From the NCBI GenBank assembly GCA_016839555.1, contig JAEOUA010000007.1:186001-250000 (forward strand): DNA of 64,000 bases, written 5' to 3'. Both the position numbers and the translations under genes were made by a program. Positions 1-9,047 of the stretch are shown here, in pieces. Source of the stretch: Promethearchaeota archaeon (GTDB taxonomy: Archaea > Asgardarchaeota > Lokiarchaeia > Sigyniarchaeales > SOKP01). The notes under the pieces are model-generated. The model made no database searches. It had not been told where the DNA came from and saw nothing but the letters and a program-made list of their open reading frames with translations. Positions within the stretch are counted from its first letter, which is position 1. Every line of letters starts with the position of its first letter.

Positions 1-161
1 TGTTTTTCTTTTTATTTATTTTAGACTAAACAATTATAACTATTCGTGCAGCAATTTCATGATTTAGTAGAAGTAATATCTTTTTGAATGATATATAAAT
101 TTATTATTAGATTTATTTTATTTATTGAGAGAAAGAGAATTATAAATTTTTTTATATATAT

Positions 162-1175
162 ATGATAAATAATTTATTCTTGAGATTTTATAATCCTCCA
201 GCAGCTCTTTTGGCTTCAGGCTCAAAAGAAGGAGTAGAATTAGGTGGCTCTAAGCTCATCCTTAGTATAGATGGGGATCATAATTTCTACAACGAGGGCT
301 TGATTTATACAGAAATGAGTTGGGCAGAATTTTATAAAGATATCATCGGGCTGGAGGATCAAATAGATACATTCACCACTCAAGAGTTTGAATCAATAAG
401 AGAAGATCCTAAAGCACTAGTTGAAACAATCGTGTCAAGCATTAAAAAAATTATGACTCAAGAAAAATTATTTTATGGACTCGGAGATTTTGAAGTAGAT
501 GCCTTCATGAATCAAAACACAGTAATTCCTGGACTAAAATTAGAGAGTACATTGATAAATAAATTGATGGAAGCCCATAAAGAATTTAGGGATACTACAA
601 AGTTTCCTAAATTAATGAAAGAAGAAGCAAATACAAAATTTATAAATATTACAATTCAAGGCACAAATAAAGAAAGGCTAAGGATTAAAGGGAAAAATCT
701 CGAGGATATCGCTGATAAATTAAGATTTGCTAAAGGATTTGCTACAGGATTGATAGTATCTTCCAATAAATCTGCAAACTTTTTTATTATGAATGATAGA
801 ATAGTATTTAAAGAAAATCAGGAACCGGAATTCTATATTGATAAAGATTGTATTATAATTATTGAATCTGGTATTGAGAGGAAGAGGCTTTTTCCAATTA
901 GTTGGTTTAGATTTGATATTGGAATTCGATCTTTAAAAACTCTTGATTTGTGGGATGAAATTAAGGATGATCCTAATCTAATACAAGTTTTAAACGAATA
1001 TAATTCTTATATTGAAAAACTAATTATAAAAAAATATATAACTCTTAGCACTTCAGAGGATATTGACACAGATTTCGAGAAGGAATTTTTTAAATTAAAT
1101 CCAGCTCAGCGAAGAAAAGCATTAAAAGACATGCTAGATGCCATAAGGGAATTAACTAAAAAACTAGAGGAGTAG
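162..1175 (+). CDS. Conserved-looking hypothetical protein, 337 aa
   Basis: I do not recognise this family. The protein is soluble in appearance: no signal peptide or membrane segment is visible. It opens with a beta-rich stretch (LRFYNPPAALLASGSKEG), has a charged helical middle (about residues 60-160), a mixed alpha/beta part around 160-270, and ends in a Lys/Glu-rich helix with a KLNPAQRRKAL-like segment. The ATG start follows a TATA-like run (about 89-103) and has no clear Shine-Dalgarno site, so a short leader is possible. It converges with gatC; the two stop codons are 2 bases apart. Codon use matches its neighbours. No catalytic motif could be identified. Confidence 0.75.
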   Translation: MINNLFLRFYNPPAALLASGSKEGVELGGSKLILSIDGDHNFYNEGLIYTEMSWAEFYKDIIGLEDQIDTFTTQEFESIREDPKALVETIVSSIKKIMTQEKLFYGLGDFEVDAFMNQNTVIPGLKLESTLINKLMEAHKEFRDTTKFPKLMKEEANTKFINITIQGTNKERLRIKGKNLEDIADKLRFAKGFATGLIVSSNKSANFFIMNDRIVFKENQEPEFYIDKDCIIIIESGIERKRLFPISWFRFDIGIRSLKTLDLWDEIKDDPNLIQVLNEYNSYIEKLIIKKYITLSTSEDIDTDFEKEFFKLNPAQRRKALKDMLDAIRELTKKLEE

Positions 1176-1177
1176 AA

Positions 1178-1483
1178 TTACTCTTTTAAAATCCGGGGTG
1201 CTTTAATATAACCGTCTTTTGTATGTTGGGCGTTTTTTAATGCCTCTTCTTGACTTAAGCCTTCCCACGGTTTATCTTCCCTAAACACATTCTTTAGTTC
1301 TTCAATAGGATGCCGTGTAGGTTCCACATTTTCTGTATCTAGATTGTTTAATTTTTTAAAATAAGAGAGAATACTATTTAGCTGTTTAGAAAATGTCTCT
1401 TTTTCTTCTGGTGTTAATTCTAATAATGCTAAATCCGCAATTTGCTCTATGATATCCTTTGAGATTTCTTTATCATTCGTCAT
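1178..1483 (-). CDS. gatC: Asp-tRNA(Asn)/Glu-tRNA(Gln) amidotransferase subunit C
   Basis: GatC is the small wrapping subunit of the GatCAB amidotransferase, which converts misacylated Asp-tRNA(Asn) and/or Glu-tRNA(Gln) to the amide form. The 101-aa length is normal. Family features seen: an N-terminal IADLALLELTPEEKETF helix, the ILSYFKKLNNLDTENVEPTRHP linker, then LKNVFREDKPWEGLSQEEAL and the C-terminal GYIKAPRIL tail that threads into GatA. gatA and gatB are not in this window, so the gene stands apart from its partners. It is transcribed toward gene 162-1175. Its ATG is preceded by an AT-rich spacer shared with the divergent gene at 1607. Confidence 0.93.
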   Translation of the reverse strand: MTNDKEISKDIIEQIADLALLELTPEEKETFSKQLNSILSYFKKLNNLDTENVEPTRHPIEELKNVFREDKPWEGLSQEEALKNAQHTKDGYIKAPRILKE

Positions 1484-1606
1484 TATTTAAAGAAATAAAC
1501 CGTTTTACTTTATTTTTTATAATACTAAAGATATTATTATTTTTTTCTTTTTGTTATATAATCAATTTAACAATTCTCAAATAAAATCATAATTTTTTAA
1601 AAAACG

Positions 1607-1960
1607 ATGAGTAGTAAAAATAGGTTATGGCGCGAGATTCCCGGATATGTTTTCGTTGCGTTAGCTCGTAGAGGCATGGAAAAGATCCCATTAGATCAAT
1701 GTTTTTTGCCTGGTTGCGACAATAATGATATTAATGAATTAGAACCTTTCGATATCGAAGAACATGATGATGACGAGAAAAATATTAAAATCATTAAAAT
1801 TAAATGCCATAAGTGCCAAGGTATCTTTCAATTCAAACTCGAAACTTTAAAAAAAGTAGCTAAAAAAGTTGGTGATAGCGAAGAAAAACCATTATCTATG
1901 GGAATTGCTTATGCCTTAGATGAAAAAGGTAAAAATCTCGGACATATTGGCTATTTTTAA
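1607..1960 (+). CDS. Small putative zinc-binding protein
   Basis: This 117-aa protein is of unknown function. Four cysteines form a likely zinc ribbon: Cys32 and Cys37 (CFLPGC) and Cys67 and Cys70 (CHKC). The two pairs are separated by an acidic linker rich in Asp and Glu (about residues 44-60). The N-terminus has a conserved-looking RLWREIPGYVFVALARRGME segment and the C-terminus is a Lys-rich amphipathic stretch ending LGHIGYF. No nuclease, polymerase or ribosomal signature is recognisable. It is followed after about 90 bases by the HAD phosphatase in the same direction. The zinc role is inference from the Cys spacing. Confidence 0.7.
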   Translation: MSSKNRLWREIPGYVFVALARRGMEKIPLDQCFLPGCDNNDINELEPFDIEEHDDDEKNIKIIKIKCHKCQGIFQFKLETLKKVAKKVGDSEEKPLSMGIAYALDEKGKNLGHIGYF

Positions 1961-2049
1961 TGGTATAGAATGTATTAAAACATAAATTTTTTTCTTGATT
2001 AATTTTATTGAATTATTATTTAGTATTGAAAAAGGGTGATGCGCTAAAG

Positions 2050-2742
2050 ATGAGATTTAACCTATATCTCTTTGATCTTGATAATTCTTTATTATATATT
2101 CCAGATCCACCATCATATTTTGATAATATTTTAGTGGAAACAATCAAATCATTTACGATCAAAGAAATACCTTCCAGAGAGGAAAGAAATAAGTTTTGGA
2201 ACTCTGGAGAAGATTATATGGTTCTTTTACAAAAATGGGGAATCAAATTAAAAGAAGGAGAACTTTTTTGGAGGAAATTTGATGCTAATGATTTTGAAAA
2301 AAGAAGAATCTTAATTGCCGATAATAAGATCACTCTCTTTTTAGATGTATTAAATGTACTTAATAAATTGAAGGCGGCTGGAAAGAAATTAGCCTTAGTT
2401 TCCAATACGGCCAAATACATTGTTAATTACGTAATAAAAGAGTTTAAGCTTGAAAATTATTTTCATGATATATTTGCATTAGGATATGGAATAGAACAAG
2501 AAATTGCAAAACCTTCTCCTAAAGGGATATCTCTTATATTAAAAAATTTAGGATTTAATCCAAATAAATCATCTGCAATAATGATAGGTGATTCAAAAAT
2601 TGATATTATTGCCGCAAAAAGAGCAAATATAAATGCCTGTCTCCTAAAGAGAAATTTATGGAAATTTTCAGAAACAGTGGATGCATGGGAATATCAACCA
2701 GACTTTATTATCGAAAATTTAGAAGAAATATTTACCCTTTAA
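2050..2742 (+). CDS. HAD-superfamily hydrolase (pyrimidine 5'-nucleotidase-like)
   Basis: This is a haloacid-dehalogenase-fold phosphatase, probably acting on a nucleotide or a small phosphorylated metabolite. From the chosen ATG, the nucleophile motif is FDLDNSLLY with Asp9 and Asp11. Motif II is LVSNT, a Lys lies in the IAKPSPKG segment, and motif IV is GDSKIDI. The FDLDN form and helical cap resemble pyrimidine 5'-nucleotidases and HAD-IA enzymes. A TTG at 2008 would add 14 residues, but the ATG at 2050 puts the nucleophile at the usual distance from the N-terminus and follows a GGTGAT run, so it is preferred. The substrate cannot be read from the sequence. Confidence 0.88.
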   Translation: MRFNLYLFDLDNSLLYIPDPPSYFDNILVETIKSFTIKEIPSREERNKFWNSGEDYMVLLQKWGIKLKEGELFWRKFDANDFEKRRILIADNKITLFLDVLNVLNKLKAAGKKLALVSNTAKYIVNYVIKEFKLENYFHDIFALGYGIEQEIAKPSPKGISLILKNLGFNPNKSSAIMIGDSKIDIIAAKRANINACLLKRNLWKFSETVDAWEYQPDFIIENLEEIFTL

Positions 2743-2834
2743 GTATTAAATTATTCTATTATATTACTTTTCATATGATATACAAAAATATTTTACTCTC
2801 TATTCTTATAAATTAATGTAATAACACATATTAG

Positions 2835-4568
2835 ATGAATCAAATGACCACACGTCTCGTAGAAGAAAATGAATTGCGGAAAAAAGTATGGAGAATCATA
2901 AATTTAATTCAAGCAAACCAATTATTTGTGCACTCAAAGAATTTAGAAATTCAAATCAATGATAAGGAAGGTAAAACCCAAAAAAGAAATCTACCGGAAA
3001 TATTAACTTTATGTGTATTAAATGCAATAATACCTAATTCTGCCATCTTATTAAAGGGAGGGCACGGTGGAGGGAAAACGACTTTGATCAAGTTGCTTGG
3101 TCGTATGTTTACGTCAAAATCTCTTAATCACATTGAGGAATCTATAGTCCGAGGTCATCCACAGATTACTGAGGAAAAGCTTGTGGGGACGCTTAAGTTA
3201 GGGAAATTAATGAAAGAAGGAAAAGAAATTGTAGTTTGGAAAAAATTCACGAAAAGTTTTTGGAAAATAATTGATGAAGTAAATAGATTAACACCCTATG
3301 CTCAAGATATTTTATTATCACTTCTCGCTGAAGGCACAGTAAAATTTTATGATTCTATTTTTACTATTAATAAATTCTCATTGTTCGCAACTATAAATCC
3401 TCACGATGTAGGAACTTTTGAACTTTCCAAACCTTTTTTAGATAGATTTGGTATTTCAGTACCTATATCTATGCCTAGTAGTCGGGATTTACAACTCATT
3501 TTAGCAGGAAAAGATGAGAAATATTCGGGCTATGATGAACTTATTCAAGTTCCTGGAATTTTAGTGATTGATGAATTAATGGAAATATGGTATTATGTCA
3601 ATAAAATTAAAATTGACCAAGAAGCGAATAATTATATTCATGCAATTGTTAGAGAATTTACCCTATGCGATCGCATTGATAAAGGTAACACTGAAGATCT
3701 AAAACCCAGTACAGGTTTATGTTCAGGATGTCATTTTAATACAACTCAAAATGTATGCAATAAAATAGATTCTATCCTAAGTGTAAGAGTGGCGAAAGAT
3801 CTATTACGATATGCAAAAGCTTTAGCGTGGCTATTAGGACTTGAAATAATTGATATTAATATTATAAATACCATTGCTCCTTATGTAATTGCCCATAGAG
3901 TTGAATATTCGCAACGAGAATTAGAAAAAGCGCCCTATTGGGGTAATAAATACGAGTTTTCAAAAAATTTATTATCAAATATTAAAAATAGATTTATGAA
4001 ACGAAAGCAATGTTATGAAATTGCTCAAAAATTTAGAGATGGTATTCAAAACAAAGAAGATATAACTGAATTGAAGAATTTTCTAAAAAATGATTTAATC
4101 GTAAAATATGATTTATATCCTTTTATCCAAGCTATTAAAGGGAAAAAATATGCAGAATTGGCGCAGGAAATACAAGATGCCTCTAAAAAAGGACATATTT
4201 CTCAATTAGCAGAAATAAGAAATCAATTATTAGCAAATTTAGAATTCCCAAATCGTGCGGATTTAATTAATTGGTGCAATCGTGAACTCTATCGACAAAC
4301 TGTTACGGATTATGTGTTTAAATATTATTACTGGAAAGAAGTATGGGCTGATATAGCATCGGAATTTCCTAATTTAGATGAACCTTTAAAAGTAGCTCTT
4401 AGCCAGAGACAGACAAAACAAATACGTTCGGAAGACCTTTTGATAGAAATAAATGTAACAGGCACTAAGGATGAGAGTCTTGTTAATATGCAGATATCTG
4501 GTGGGTCTGATGCATTGAAATTAAAAAAAATCTTAAATAATTCAGAATATTTAAAAAAAGATGATTAA
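2835..4568 (+). CDS. MoxR-family AAA+ ATPase with Cys cluster
   Basis: MoxR ATPases are chaperone-like AAA+ proteins that work with a vWA partner to insert metals or activate protein complexes. Seen here: Walker A GGHGGGKTT (75-83), Walker B with WKIIDEVNR (143-151), sensor-1 ATINPHD (185-191) and FLDRFGI (201-207) holding the Arg finger. After the AAA+ core comes an unusual Cys cluster, C-x18-CSGC-x8-C (about 287-318), probably zinc- or Fe-S-binding. A long helical C-terminal part (about 380-577) follows. The vWA gene begins 52 bases downstream on the same strand, so the two very likely form one complex. Length (577 aa) exceeds the usual 300-350 aa of MoxR because of the C-terminal extension. 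Confidence 0.88.
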   Translation: MNQMTTRLVEENELRKKVWRIINLIQANQLFVHSKNLEIQINDKEGKTQKRNLPEILTLCVLNAIIPNSAILLKGGHGGGKTTLIKLLGRMFTSKSLNHIEESIVRGHPQITEEKLVGTLKLGKLMKEGKEIVVWKKFTKSFWKIIDEVNRLTPYAQDILLSLLAEGTVKFYDSIFTINKFSLFATINPHDVGTFELSKPFLDRFGISVPISMPSSRDLQLILAGKDEKYSGYDELIQVPGILVIDELMEIWYYVNKIKIDQEANNYIHAIVREFTLCDRIDKGNTEDLKPSTGLCSGCHFNTTQNVCNKIDSILSVRVAKDLLRYAKALAWLLGLEIIDINIINTIAPYVIAHRVEYSQRELEKAPYWGNKYEFSKNLLSNIKNRFMKRKQCYEIAQKFRDGIQNKEDITELKNFLKNDLIVKYDLYPFIQAIKGKKYAELAQEIQDASKKGHISQLAEIRNQLLANLEFPNRADLINWCNRELYRQTVTDYVFKYYYWKEVWADIASEFPNLDEPLKVALSQRQTKQIRSEDLLIEINVTGTKDESLVNMQISGGSDALKLKKILNNSEYLKKDD

Positions 4569-4620
4569 AACAAAATATTAAATTACATAAAAGAAAGAAA
4601 AATATAAAATTACATAAAAA

Positions 4621-6324
4621 GTGACAACAAATAGCCAAAAAGATTATATTAAAGAACAAGAAGGTAAATTAATTCAATTAGCAAAAAAAGGATGGAATAA
4701 TAGTTTAAGAGAATTTTATTATCCTCCTCTTAATGAACCTAATTTTATTTTCGATTATATCCGTCAAGAAGGATTTTATATAGATCCTCATAAAAAGTGG
4801 CAAATTACAATGAATCTAGTAAACACCCCACTTTTTTCAGACGATGAAGATTATATAAAATATTATCATTCTATCACTTTGCATGAAATCTCTCATTATC
4901 AAATAATTCCCTATGATGGATATATTAATGCTAAGCTCTTAAAAGCAGCTATGAGATATGTAAATCAATACTTTGCTCCAATCATAGTTAATATTTTTGC
5001 AGATCTTGTAATTGATCGGATGCTTTTTCTCAAGCATCCTGATCTTGTATCTTGGGAGCTCAAAGAGACTTATAAGCATATTAAAAATAAGAATACATTA
5101 TCTGAATTTTCAAACCTTCTTTTTTCGCTTTATGAAAAAGTGTTAGATATTACAATTTTTGAAGAAAAGCCCTCAAATATTGATAATTATTTAGTATCTC
5201 AAATTTCTAAAACAATTTTAAAGGATTTCTATGATGAAACTCAGTGGGAGCAAAAGGTACAAAAGATTGCATATTATTTAATTAACATGATTAAAGACAC
5301 ATTCACTCTTATAGGAATTGGCGTTAAATGTAAGGAAGGAACTTCAAAGAGAAAAGCCCCTGGAAAAGGAGATCATTATATCAAAATACCAGATGACATT
5401 TTAGAGCTCATGGATAATCCTTTAGAAAATAAAAATACTGATAAATTAGAGAAAGATAATGATGATACATTGAGACAAAAATCGGAAGAATTTGCAAAAG
5501 ATACGGATTATTCAGAATTTGGAGCCCCTGCAGGACAAGCGGGAATATTAATAGATGCAAACCCTTTAGCTGCATGGTATAGGGGAAAAGCAAAAGATTT
5601 AATTCAAATCAAAATATTTGAAAAGAAACCTGGAGGTGAAGTTCCCATTTATCCAGAAGTATGGAGAATTGGAGATCCCATAGAAGAATTGGACATCGTA
5701 CAAACTTTAATTAGTAGTCCTATAGTTGTTCCTAATATTACTACTAGAAAATGGAAATATCAATTAGGAGAAGGGCATTTGGAAGAACAACAAATCCCAG
5801 ATCTTTTAATAGTACTTGATTCGAGCGGTTCTATGGGATGGAATTATTTAGCAGCTTCAGAAGATTCACGAGGTCCCTACCATACTGCCTTAATAGCTGC
5901 ATTTGCTTCCTTACACTTTGCTGCCAAAAAAGGCGTGAAATTTAGTATAATTAATTTTTCTGATAAAGCTGATGTGTGTCAATGGACTTATGATTATGAA
6001 ACTGCAGAAAAAATATTACTCCGCTATCAAGGAGGGGGTACACAATTGCCAATTAAAGCAATTAAACAACAATGTGAAAAAGCTGAAAAAAAGACACTCG
6101 TATTTATTATCACTGACTTTGGAATCTATAATTGGGGCGGTGCGAAAAAAATAATGATGGAATTGAGTGAAAAAGGGCACAAAATTGTAGGGTTCTTTAT
6201 AGGATCCAATAAAATTCCTAAAAGGAAGTTTAGTGAATTATTATCTAAGGTTACTTTTTATCCAATTAAAAATTGGCAAGATTTAATAAATCTAGTTATA
6301 AAAGAAATAAAAAAATATTATTAG
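4621..6324 (+). CDS. HEXXH metallopeptidase-like plus vWA domain protein (DUF2201-like)
   Basis: This protein partners the upstream MoxR ATPase. The N-terminal half has a zincin-like motif HEISH (His88, Glu89, His92), followed by NIFADLVIDRM (about 124-134), which could give the third metal ligand. The C-terminal half is a vWA domain with an intact MIDAS start LDSSGSMG (Asp400, Ser402, Ser404) and the later FIITDFG segment. The arrangement resembles DUF2201 proteins, a putative metallopeptidase fused to a vWA-like domain, commonly next to MoxR genes. Translation is taken from GTG 4621, since no in-frame ATG lies before the conserved region. Between the halves is a charged linker with GKGDHYIKIP. 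Target and peptidase activity are unknown. Confidence 0.85.
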   Translation: MTTNSQKDYIKEQEGKLIQLAKKGWNNSLREFYYPPLNEPNFIFDYIRQEGFYIDPHKKWQITMNLVNTPLFSDDEDYIKYYHSITLHEISHYQIIPYDGYINAKLLKAAMRYVNQYFAPIIVNIFADLVIDRMLFLKHPDLVSWELKETYKHIKNKNTLSEFSNLLFSLYEKVLDITIFEEKPSNIDNYLVSQISKTILKDFYDETQWEQKVQKIAYYLINMIKDTFTLIGIGVKCKEGTSKRKAPGKGDHYIKIPDDILELMDNPLENKNTDKLEKDNDDTLRQKSEEFAKDTDYSEFGAPAGQAGILIDANPLAAWYRGKAKDLIQIKIFEKKPGGEVPIYPEVWRIGDPIEELDIVQTLISSPIVVPNITTRKWKYQLGEGHLEEQQIPDLLIVLDSSGSMGWNYLAASEDSRGPYHTALIAAFASLHFAAKKGVKFSIINFSDKADVCQWTYDYETAEKILLRYQGGGTQLPIKAIKQQCEKAEKKTLVFIITDFGIYNWGGAKKIMMELSEKGHKIVGFFIGSNKIPKRKFSELLSKVTFYPIKNWQDLINLVIKEIKKYY

Positions 6325-6410
6325 ATACCTTTTTTGCTAATCTATATCAAGTTTATCAGTTGTTTTTTACCTTTCTTCAAAAATAGATTTAAGAAAAAAG
6401 AGTAGAAAAT

Positions 6411-6585
6411 AGGTGTCCTCACCTTACAACCATAACTTAAAGGGAGAAGTAAAGAAGATTTCTACTTTATATACATAAAGTAGATCACCAAAAGACAAAA
6501 ATCCAGGGATTAAAGTGGGAAAAACCTATCTCCTTAAACAGTCCTATTATGAACTGTTAATAAATAGTAGTTTTTAAACTATTTA
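6411..6585. ncRNA. Candidate structured RNA in a 570-base gene-free region
   Basis: The region 6325-6896 has no convincing ORF, but this part is clearly richer in G and C than the surrounding intergenic DNA and can fold extensively. Seen by eye: AGGTG/CACCT with a 4-base loop (6411-6424); a perfect 9-bp stem with a 6-base loop (6461-6484); a longer-range stem pairing 6440-6447 with 6529-6535 with one bulge, enclosing that hairpin; AACAGT/ACTGTT (6537-6558); and TAAATAGT/ACTATTTA (6561-6585). It lacks recognisable tRNA, SRP, RNase P or box C/D features. It could be an independent small RNA, the 3' end of the vWA transcript, or a leader of the corrinoid operon. Strand is not certain. Confidence 0.35.
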
Positions 6586-6691
6586 AAAGTTTTGATTTTA
6601 TATACACAAATTTTAAATAGAAAGATCTAATTCCCTTTCTAATTAAAATGGCAAATATGATTATTAAGTGAATTAATTTAAGACTCAACTC

Positions 6692-6740
6692 TTCGTTTTA
6701 AACTCTTAAAAAATTGTTTTCAAAAACGAATTAATTTTTT
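6692..6740 (+). terminator. Candidate hairpin terminator with T run
   Basis: TTCGTTTT (6692-6699) and AAAACGAA (6723-6730) form a perfect 8-bp inverted repeat, followed by TTAATTTTTTT. A hairpin followed by a T run on the plus strand would end transcription coming through 6325-6690. Archaeal termination mainly needs the T run, so the hairpin may instead protect a 3' end. Confidence 0.35.
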
Positions 6741-6896
6741 TGTACCAAGAAAGAATTATAAAACCGTATGTTTATTTAGAAGATTACAATAGTCTTGACA
6801 TAAATGAAATCAAAAAGTGTAACAAAAAGATAATTTTTTAATAAGCCATAAGATTATTGCAATACAAATAAATTTTCTATTTTTCAGTGAATTTGA

Positions 6897-7547
6897 ATGA
6901 ATGAAAAAGATGTGATAAATAAATTACAAGAGAGTATAATTGATGGTTCTATTGAAGATTCTATTAAGTATGTAGAACTTGCTATTGATATGAATATGGA
7001 TGCGACAATTATCTTAAAGGAAGCAATTATTAAAGGAGCAGATGAGGTTGGAAAAATGTATGAAAATGAGAAATACTTTCTTGCAGATTTAATCCTCGTC
7101 GGAGATGCAATAAATGAATGTATGAATCTTATAAAACCACTTCTTAAAGCAAAAAATGAAGAATCATTAGGCACGATAATGATTGGTACGCCTGAGGGTG
7201 ATATTCATAGCATTGGTAAAAGTTTAATAATATCATTATTACAAGGTCAGGGCTTTAATGTAATTGACTTAGGTGTAGACATTCCTCCTTCTAAGTTTGT
7301 AGAAGAAGCAAAAAATATTAACCCAGATATTATTGCTATGAGTAGTTTAATGACAGTAACAATCTCAAAAATGAGAGAAACAGTTATGCAAATTAAGAAT
7401 GCAGGTATTAATTCTAAAATAATATTAGGAGGAGGCATTGTATCCGAAGAAACTTGTAAAAGCATAGGGGCCGATGCCTGGGCAAAAGACGGATGGGAGG
7501 GAATAAGAATTATAAAAAATATGTTATATACAAATGGAGATGATTAA
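6897..7547 (+). CDS. Corrinoid (B12)-binding methyltransferase protein, MtbC/MttC-like
   Basis: Corrinoid proteins carry the methyl group between a substrate-specific methyltransferase and a second acceptor methyltransferase. The 216-aa length fits. Residues 1-90 form the helical cap domain (B12-binding-2), and the Rossmann-like cobalamin domain follows with the signature GDIHSIGK, where His104 would be the lower axial cobalt ligand. DLGVDIPPSKFVEEA, AMSSLMTVT and LGGGIV are further family stretches. The stop codon lies 1 base before the next gene, an MtaA-like methyltransferase, so the two are translationally coupled. The substrate-specific methyltransferase is not in the window, hence the methyl donor (methanol, methylamine, methoxy compound) is unknown. 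Confidence 0.92.
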   Translation: MNEKDVINKLQESIIDGSIEDSIKYVELAIDMNMDATIILKEAIIKGADEVGKMYENEKYFLADLILVGDAINECMNLIKPLLKAKNEESLGTIMIGTPEGDIHSIGKSLIISLLQGQGFNVIDLGVDIPPSKFVEEAKNINPDIIAMSSLMTVTISKMRETVMQIKNAGINSKIILGGGIVSEETCKSIGADAWAKDGWEGIRIIKNMLYTNGDD

Positions 7548-7548
7548 A

Positions 7549-8637
7549 ATGCCACATAATTGGAATGCATCTGTTAGGAGAGTTATGAAGGCAATATCTG
7601 GATCTAAGCGAATTGATAAGGTTCCTTATCTTCCCTTAGCCGGTGAAGATACACTTGCTCGTATCTCAGGCAAAACAGTGAGAGAATTATTAGATTCACC
7701 TGAACTCTATGCGAAAGCAGCAATAGATTCCTATGAATTTCTTCAATCAGATTTTGTATCCATACCAACAGCATATACAGGACCTGCTGAGGCATTAGCT
7801 TTTGCCGAGTTTAATAGTAAAGCAGATGCAATAGAGTGGTATGATTATAAAATTTTTATGTTACAACAGGGTGAAGTTTGTAAAACTAAAAGTGATATTG
7901 AGAATTTAATAATACCCGATCATAGTAAGTCTAAACTCTGGGTTAACCTATTTGAAGCAGCAAAAATTATTCAACAAGAAATTAACTATCCTCAAAATTG
8001 CATATTAGGTTTATGGGGGGTCGTTCAAGAATTAAGAGGTATTCAGGCTTATAGAGATATGAGAAGAGATCCTGAGTTATTATTGAAATTATGTGAAAAA
8101 ATATATGAGTCTTTATTAGATTTATACTATTATTCGGTTGATATATTAGGAAAACCCAATTTTATAACAATCGTAGGATATGCATTTAATAAGCATATGA
8201 TGAGTTTCGAGGATGCAATGAAATATGAAGGAGATTTTATAAAACGACTGCAAAAGGAAATTAAGATTCCTTTAATATTACATAATTGTGGCACTACTCC
8301 TTATTTTGAAGAAATATGTAATGAAATTGATTTTATAGGTGTAAATGGTTCTCATCCATTGGACATTCAATATTGGATAGAATTTCAGAAAAAATTTCCA
8401 AAGGTTGCTATATTAGGTGCTAATATTGATGTAAGTCGCGAACTATTTTATGGTACACCTCAAGATGTAGAAGAAAAGGTAAAAGAAAATATCTTAAATT
8501 TAGCTCCTAATGGGAGATATATTTGTTCACCAGTATGTAGTATACCTTGGGGTGTCTCATTGCTAAATATGATGGCAATTCCTAGAGGAATAAATAAATA
8601 CGGAAAAGAGCCATTTAAACTTAAAAAAAATGAGTAA
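7549..8637 (+). CDS. MtaA/MtbA-type methylcobamide methyltransferase (uroporphyrinogen decarboxylase family)
   Basis: This enzyme probably moves a methyl group from the methylated corrinoid protein to an acceptor (coenzyme M in methanogens; tetrahydropterin or another carrier elsewhere). The UroD-like TIM barrel is 362 aa from ATG 7549, which lies right after the upstream stop and behind a GGAGATGAT ribosome site. An ATG at 7534 in the same frame would overlap the upstream gene and is less likely. The zinc-binding pattern of MtaA/MtbA, His-x-Cys-xn-Cys, is present as HNCG (His245, Cys247) and CSPVCSIPW (Cys326 or Cys330). This marks it as a methyltransferase rather than a heme-synthesis decarboxylase. 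Acceptor identity is not shown by the sequence. Confidence 0.87.
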   Translation: MPHNWNASVRRVMKAISGSKRIDKVPYLPLAGEDTLARISGKTVRELLDSPELYAKAAIDSYEFLQSDFVSIPTAYTGPAEALAFAEFNSKADAIEWYDYKIFMLQQGEVCKTKSDIENLIIPDHSKSKLWVNLFEAAKIIQQEINYPQNCILGLWGVVQELRGIQAYRDMRRDPELLLKLCEKIYESLLDLYYYSVDILGKPNFITIVGYAFNKHMMSFEDAMKYEGDFIKRLQKEIKIPLILHNCGTTPYFEEICNEIDFIGVNGSHPLDIQYWIEFQKKFPKVAILGANIDVSRELFYGTPQDVEEKVKENILNLAPNGRYICSPVCSIPWGVSLLNMMAIPRGINKYGKEPFKLKKNE

Positions 8638-8727
8638 TAATAATTATTTTTTGCGTAAAAATCCTAACTAAAAAAATTTAACTCAATCTTCAATTGAAAT
8701 GACATATATGGTTAATAATAAATTAGT

Positions 8728-9003
8728 TTAATACTCATATCTTTCATTTAAATTTTTAAGAAATTGTTTAATAAAATATCGTTGGCTCTCGCAATAATTC
8801 CACTTCTCTTTATCATTTAAATTATCGCAATTTTCTATAATATTTTGTATATCTTCAATTATTTTAAAAATTTCTTTGGCTTGAGTTTTGGATTTGGTAC
8901 TTTCAATGCAAGTTAAAGCGAATTCTTCATCTAAGAGCTTTTGAATATCTATAGAACTATTATCATTTGGAATTTGTGATTTAGATTTTGTTTGAGGATA
9001 CAT
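8728..9003 (-). CDS. Small helical hypothetical protein, 91 aa
   Basis: Not recognised. The protein is polar, with a Ser/Asn-rich N-terminus followed by three predicted helices (about residues 18-45, 40-60 and 65-88) and two cysteines (Cys32 and Cys54, with a third at about 70). It has its own AT-rich upstream region, which it shares divergently with the membrane protein at 9250. Reading-frame quality and composition are like the neighbours, but homology cannot be judged. Confidence 0.5.
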   Translation of the reverse strand: MYPQTKSKSQIPNDNSSIDIQKLLDEEFALTCIESTKSKTQAKEIFKIIEDIQNIIENCDNLNDKEKWNYCESQRYFIKQFLKNLNERYEY

Positions 9004-9047
9004 TTTGAAATTTTTTTCTACACTTGAATGTTATATATACTTTAAGA

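Noticed and set aside
6411..6585. Possible cobalamin riboswitch before the corrinoid genes
   Set aside because: No B12-box-like sequence is present, cobalamin riboswitches are not expected in archaea, and the fold seen does not match.
7534..7548. ATG 7534 as start of the MtaA-like methyltransferase
   Set aside because: It would overlap the corrinoid gene; ATG 7549 has a better-placed ribosome site (GGAGATGAT).
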